The position numbers were made by a program, and so were the translations under genes. This document shows, one piece after another, positions 6,944 through 8,079 of a stretch of DNA of 8,079 nt (its first letter is position 1; each line of letters begins with the position of its first letter). This DNA is from an uncultured Aquincola sp. (GTDB lineage Bacteria > Pseudomonadota > Gammaproteobacteria > Burkholderiales > Burkholderiaceae): the NCBI GenBank assembly GCA_937883885.1, contig CAKZXL010000845.1:1-8079 (forward strand). Direction: 5' to 3'. Under the pieces are notes generated by a model. It made no database searches and was not told the DNA's origin. It was given only the letters and a program-made list of their open reading frames with translations.

Positions 6944-6974
6944 GTTGCTTTACGCACGCATTCGTGCGCGCAAC
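6944..6974. repeat. Imperfect inverted repeat between kinase and amidase genes
   Basis: The inner arms CGCACG (6953-6958) and CGTGCG (6963-6968) flank CATT. The outer arms GTTGC (6944-6948) and GCAAC (6970-6974) also pair, separated from the inner arms by TTTA on the left and one C on the right. It lies in the A/T-richest part of the gap, between two divergent starts, as an operator might. A terminator is unlikely because no T-run follows. Confidence 0.4.
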
Positions 6975-7062
6975 GTGGCTTCACATGGGCACGATCGTTG
7001 CGTTCTGCCGGCACCTGCCCGTGTGACGGTCTTCCTCGTGGTGAGGCGCCGGCGCGGGTGGC

Positions 7063-7067
7063 AGGAG
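7063..7067 (+). promoter_or_regulatory. Ribosome-binding site of the exported amidase
   Basis: AGGAG with 9 bases before the ATG at 7077. This is the clearest Shine-Dalgarno sequence in the window. Together with the signal peptide that starts immediately after it, it fixes the amidase start. Confidence 0.8.
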
Positions 7068-7076
7068 CAGTACCCG

Positions 7077-8079
7077 ATGACCCGAACCCCCGACTCCACG
7101 TTCTTCGCAGGCCGCCGCCGCTGGCTGGCCCTGGGCAGCAGCAGCCTGATGCTGGCCGTGCTCGCCGCCTGCGGCGGCGACGACGATGGCGTCACCCTCG
7201 ACCCCAACCGCAAGCCCTTTCCGCTGGTGGAAGCCACGGTGGCCCAGTTCCACGACGCGATGAGCAAGGGCCAGGTGTCCTGCCGCGACATCGTGCAGGG
7301 TTACCTGAAACGGATATCCGCCTACGACAAGGACCCGAGCGCCGCTTTTCCGAACAGCCCCGCGCTGCGCAGCGTGATCCTGGCCAACCCGCAGGCGCTG
7401 GCCGAGGCTGATGCGCTGGACCAGCGCTACTTCGGCAGCGGTCGCCTGGCCGGCCCGCTGCACTGCGTGCCGGTGATCGTCAAGGACAACGTGGACACCG
7501 GCGACATGCCCACCACCGCCGGCTCGCTGGCGCTGGCGGCCAACCAGCCGCCCGACGACGCCTACATCGTCAAGAACATCAAGGCCCAGGGCGGCATCGT
7601 CATCGGCAAGGCCAACCTCGACGAGTTCGCCTTTGGCTTCGGCGGCAACTCGGCGCTGGGCGGGCGCGTGGCCAATGCCTACATCCCGGCCAACAGCCCG
7701 GGCGGCTCTTCTTCGGGCACCGGCACCGCGGTGGCGGCCAGCTTCGCGATGATCGGCATCGGAACCGACACCGGCGGTTCGGTGCGCGTGCCCTCGGCGG
7801 TGGAGGGCCTCTTCGGCATCCGGCCGACGCTGCGGCTGGTCAGCCAGGACGGCATCGTGCCGCTGGCCCATTCGCAGGACACCGCCGGCCCGCTGTGCCG
7901 CGCAGTGGCCGACTGCGCCCTGCTGCTCGACGCGATGGTGGGCTACGACGCCAGCCCCTTCAGCGGCCAGCGCAGCGCCAAGGCCTATGACGCGCCGCTG
8001 GTGGCCAATGCATCGGCCTACGCCAGCCTGACGCAGGTGCCCAAGAGCTACACCGCCGAGCTGAAGGCCGATGGCCTGA
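7077..8079 (+). CDS. Exported lipoprotein amidase (amidase signature family), 3' part missing
   Basis: An amidase-signature hydrolase that cleaves amide bonds through a Ser-cisSer-Lys triad; 334 residues are visible before the window ends. The N-terminus has GRRRWLALG, a hydrophobic stretch and the lipobox LAAC with Cys32, so the mature protein should be lipid-anchored. Gly at +2 favours the outer membrane over inner-membrane retention. The Arg run before a hydrophobic core resembles a Tat signal but lacks a full consensus. Catalytic residues are Lys136 (in VIVKDNVDT), Ser211 (cis-Ser, in PGGSSSGTG) and Ser235 (nucleophile, in TDTGGSVRVPS). Their spacings of 75 and 24 equal those of GatA and FAAH as I recall them. 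An exported protein is not the GatCAB transamidase subunit and is more like secreted peptide or aryl/aliphatic amidases, but the substrate cannot be told. The gene is divergent from the sensor kinase. Asp35-Asp37 with preceding glycines probably form a flexible tether. The rest of the domain continues past the window. Confidence 0.93.
   Translation, partial: MTRTPDSTFFAGRRRWLALGSSSLMLAVLAACGGDDDGVTLDPNRKPFPLVEATVAQFHDAMSKGQVSCRDIVQGYLKRISAYDKDPSAAFPNSPALRSVILANPQALAEADALDQRYFGSGRLAGPLHCVPVIVKDNVDTGDMPTTAGSLALAANQPPDDAYIVKNIKAQGGIVIGKANLDEFAFGFGGNSALGGRVANAYIPANSPGGSSSGTGTAVAASFAMIGIGTDTGGSVRVPSAVEGLFGIRPTLRLVSQDGIVPLAHSQDTAGPLCRAVADCALLLDAMVGYDASPFSGQRSAKAYDAPLVANASAYASLTQVPKSYTAELKADGL

Larger units (their letters stand above)
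6876..7076. other. Divergent intergenic region between sensor kinase and exported amidase
   Basis: A 201-base gap holding the 5' control regions of two genes transcribed away from each other. It includes an A/T-richer core (about 6938-6990), an imperfect dyad (6944-6974), an 8-base palindrome CCAATTGG (6937-6944), another ACGATCGT (6991-6998), GC-rich inverted repeats next to the kinase start (6881-6913), and the amidase ribosome site (7063-7067). No strong sigma-70 promoter is clear on either strand. The best weak candidate for the kinase is TTGCGC (minus strand of 6968-6973) with TAAAGC (minus strand of 6947-6952), only 15 bases apart. No RNA gene or small coding sequence with a convincing ribosome site is visible. 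Confidence 0.6.

Noticed and set aside
6941..7411. A plus-strand frame covering the amidase start
   Set aside because: It is out of frame with the amidase-signature protein, which has a strong ribosome site, a lipobox and all three catalytic residues in the frame starting at 7077.
1..8079. Mobile element, CRISPR, toxin-antitoxin, phage-defence or tRNA features
   Set aside because: I saw no transposase motifs, terminal inverted repeats, evenly spaced repeats, small paired genes or cloverleaf-like sequences, and coding density is almost complete.

Overview
The window is a dense stretch of GC-rich bacterial chromosome. It looks like a betaproteobacterium of the order Burkholderiales, probably near the Rubrivivax/Leptothrix/Ideonella group. 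That placement is inferred from very high third-position GC, a secreted PHA-depolymerase-type esterase, the style of the uvrD start (a -10-like hexamer placed to give a leaderless message), and a sensor kinase with a membrane region of a type I recall from betaproteobacterial GGDEF proteins. No marker gene settles it. There are no RNA genes, insertion sequences, CRISPR arrays, integrase genes or obvious base-composition breaks. I read it as ordinary core and near-core chromosome rather than a genomic island.

Layout from left to right. Bases 1-542 (minus) hold the N-terminal half of a secreted, type-2 (circularly permuted) short-chain PHA depolymerase-like esterase, cut by the window edge. Bases 582-1640 (minus) hold a complete patatin-like phospholipase lying just upstream of it in the same direction, probably one transcription unit. 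A 65-base divergent gap (1641-1705) carries a -10-like hexamer for uvrD so close to the ATG that the message is probably leaderless. Bases 1706-4027 (plus) encode UvrD/DNA helicase II with every SF1A motif and the C-terminal Tudor-like tail. Bases 4011-6875 (minus) encode a 954-residue hybrid sensor histidine kinase (seven membrane segments, PAS, GAF, HisKA, HATPase, receiver) that overlaps the end of uvrD tail-to-tail by 17 bases. A 201-base divergent gap (6876-7076) contains several inverted repeats. From 7077 to the right edge (plus) runs an amidase-signature enzyme with a lipoprotein, possibly Tat-type, export signal, cut by the window edge.

The genes do not form one pathway. The esterase/patatin pair suggests hydrolysis of polyester or lipid. 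UvrD is a housekeeping repair helicase. The kinase is an orphan with no response regulator or HPt protein in view. The exported amidase is a separate hydrolase that may share a control region with the kinase. I found no convincing undescribed system. The most notable observations are the leaderless uvrD signal, the kinase ribosome-site hairpin with a competing palindrome, the uvrD/kinase 3' overlap, the kinase's membrane module, and the esterase/patatin pairing.
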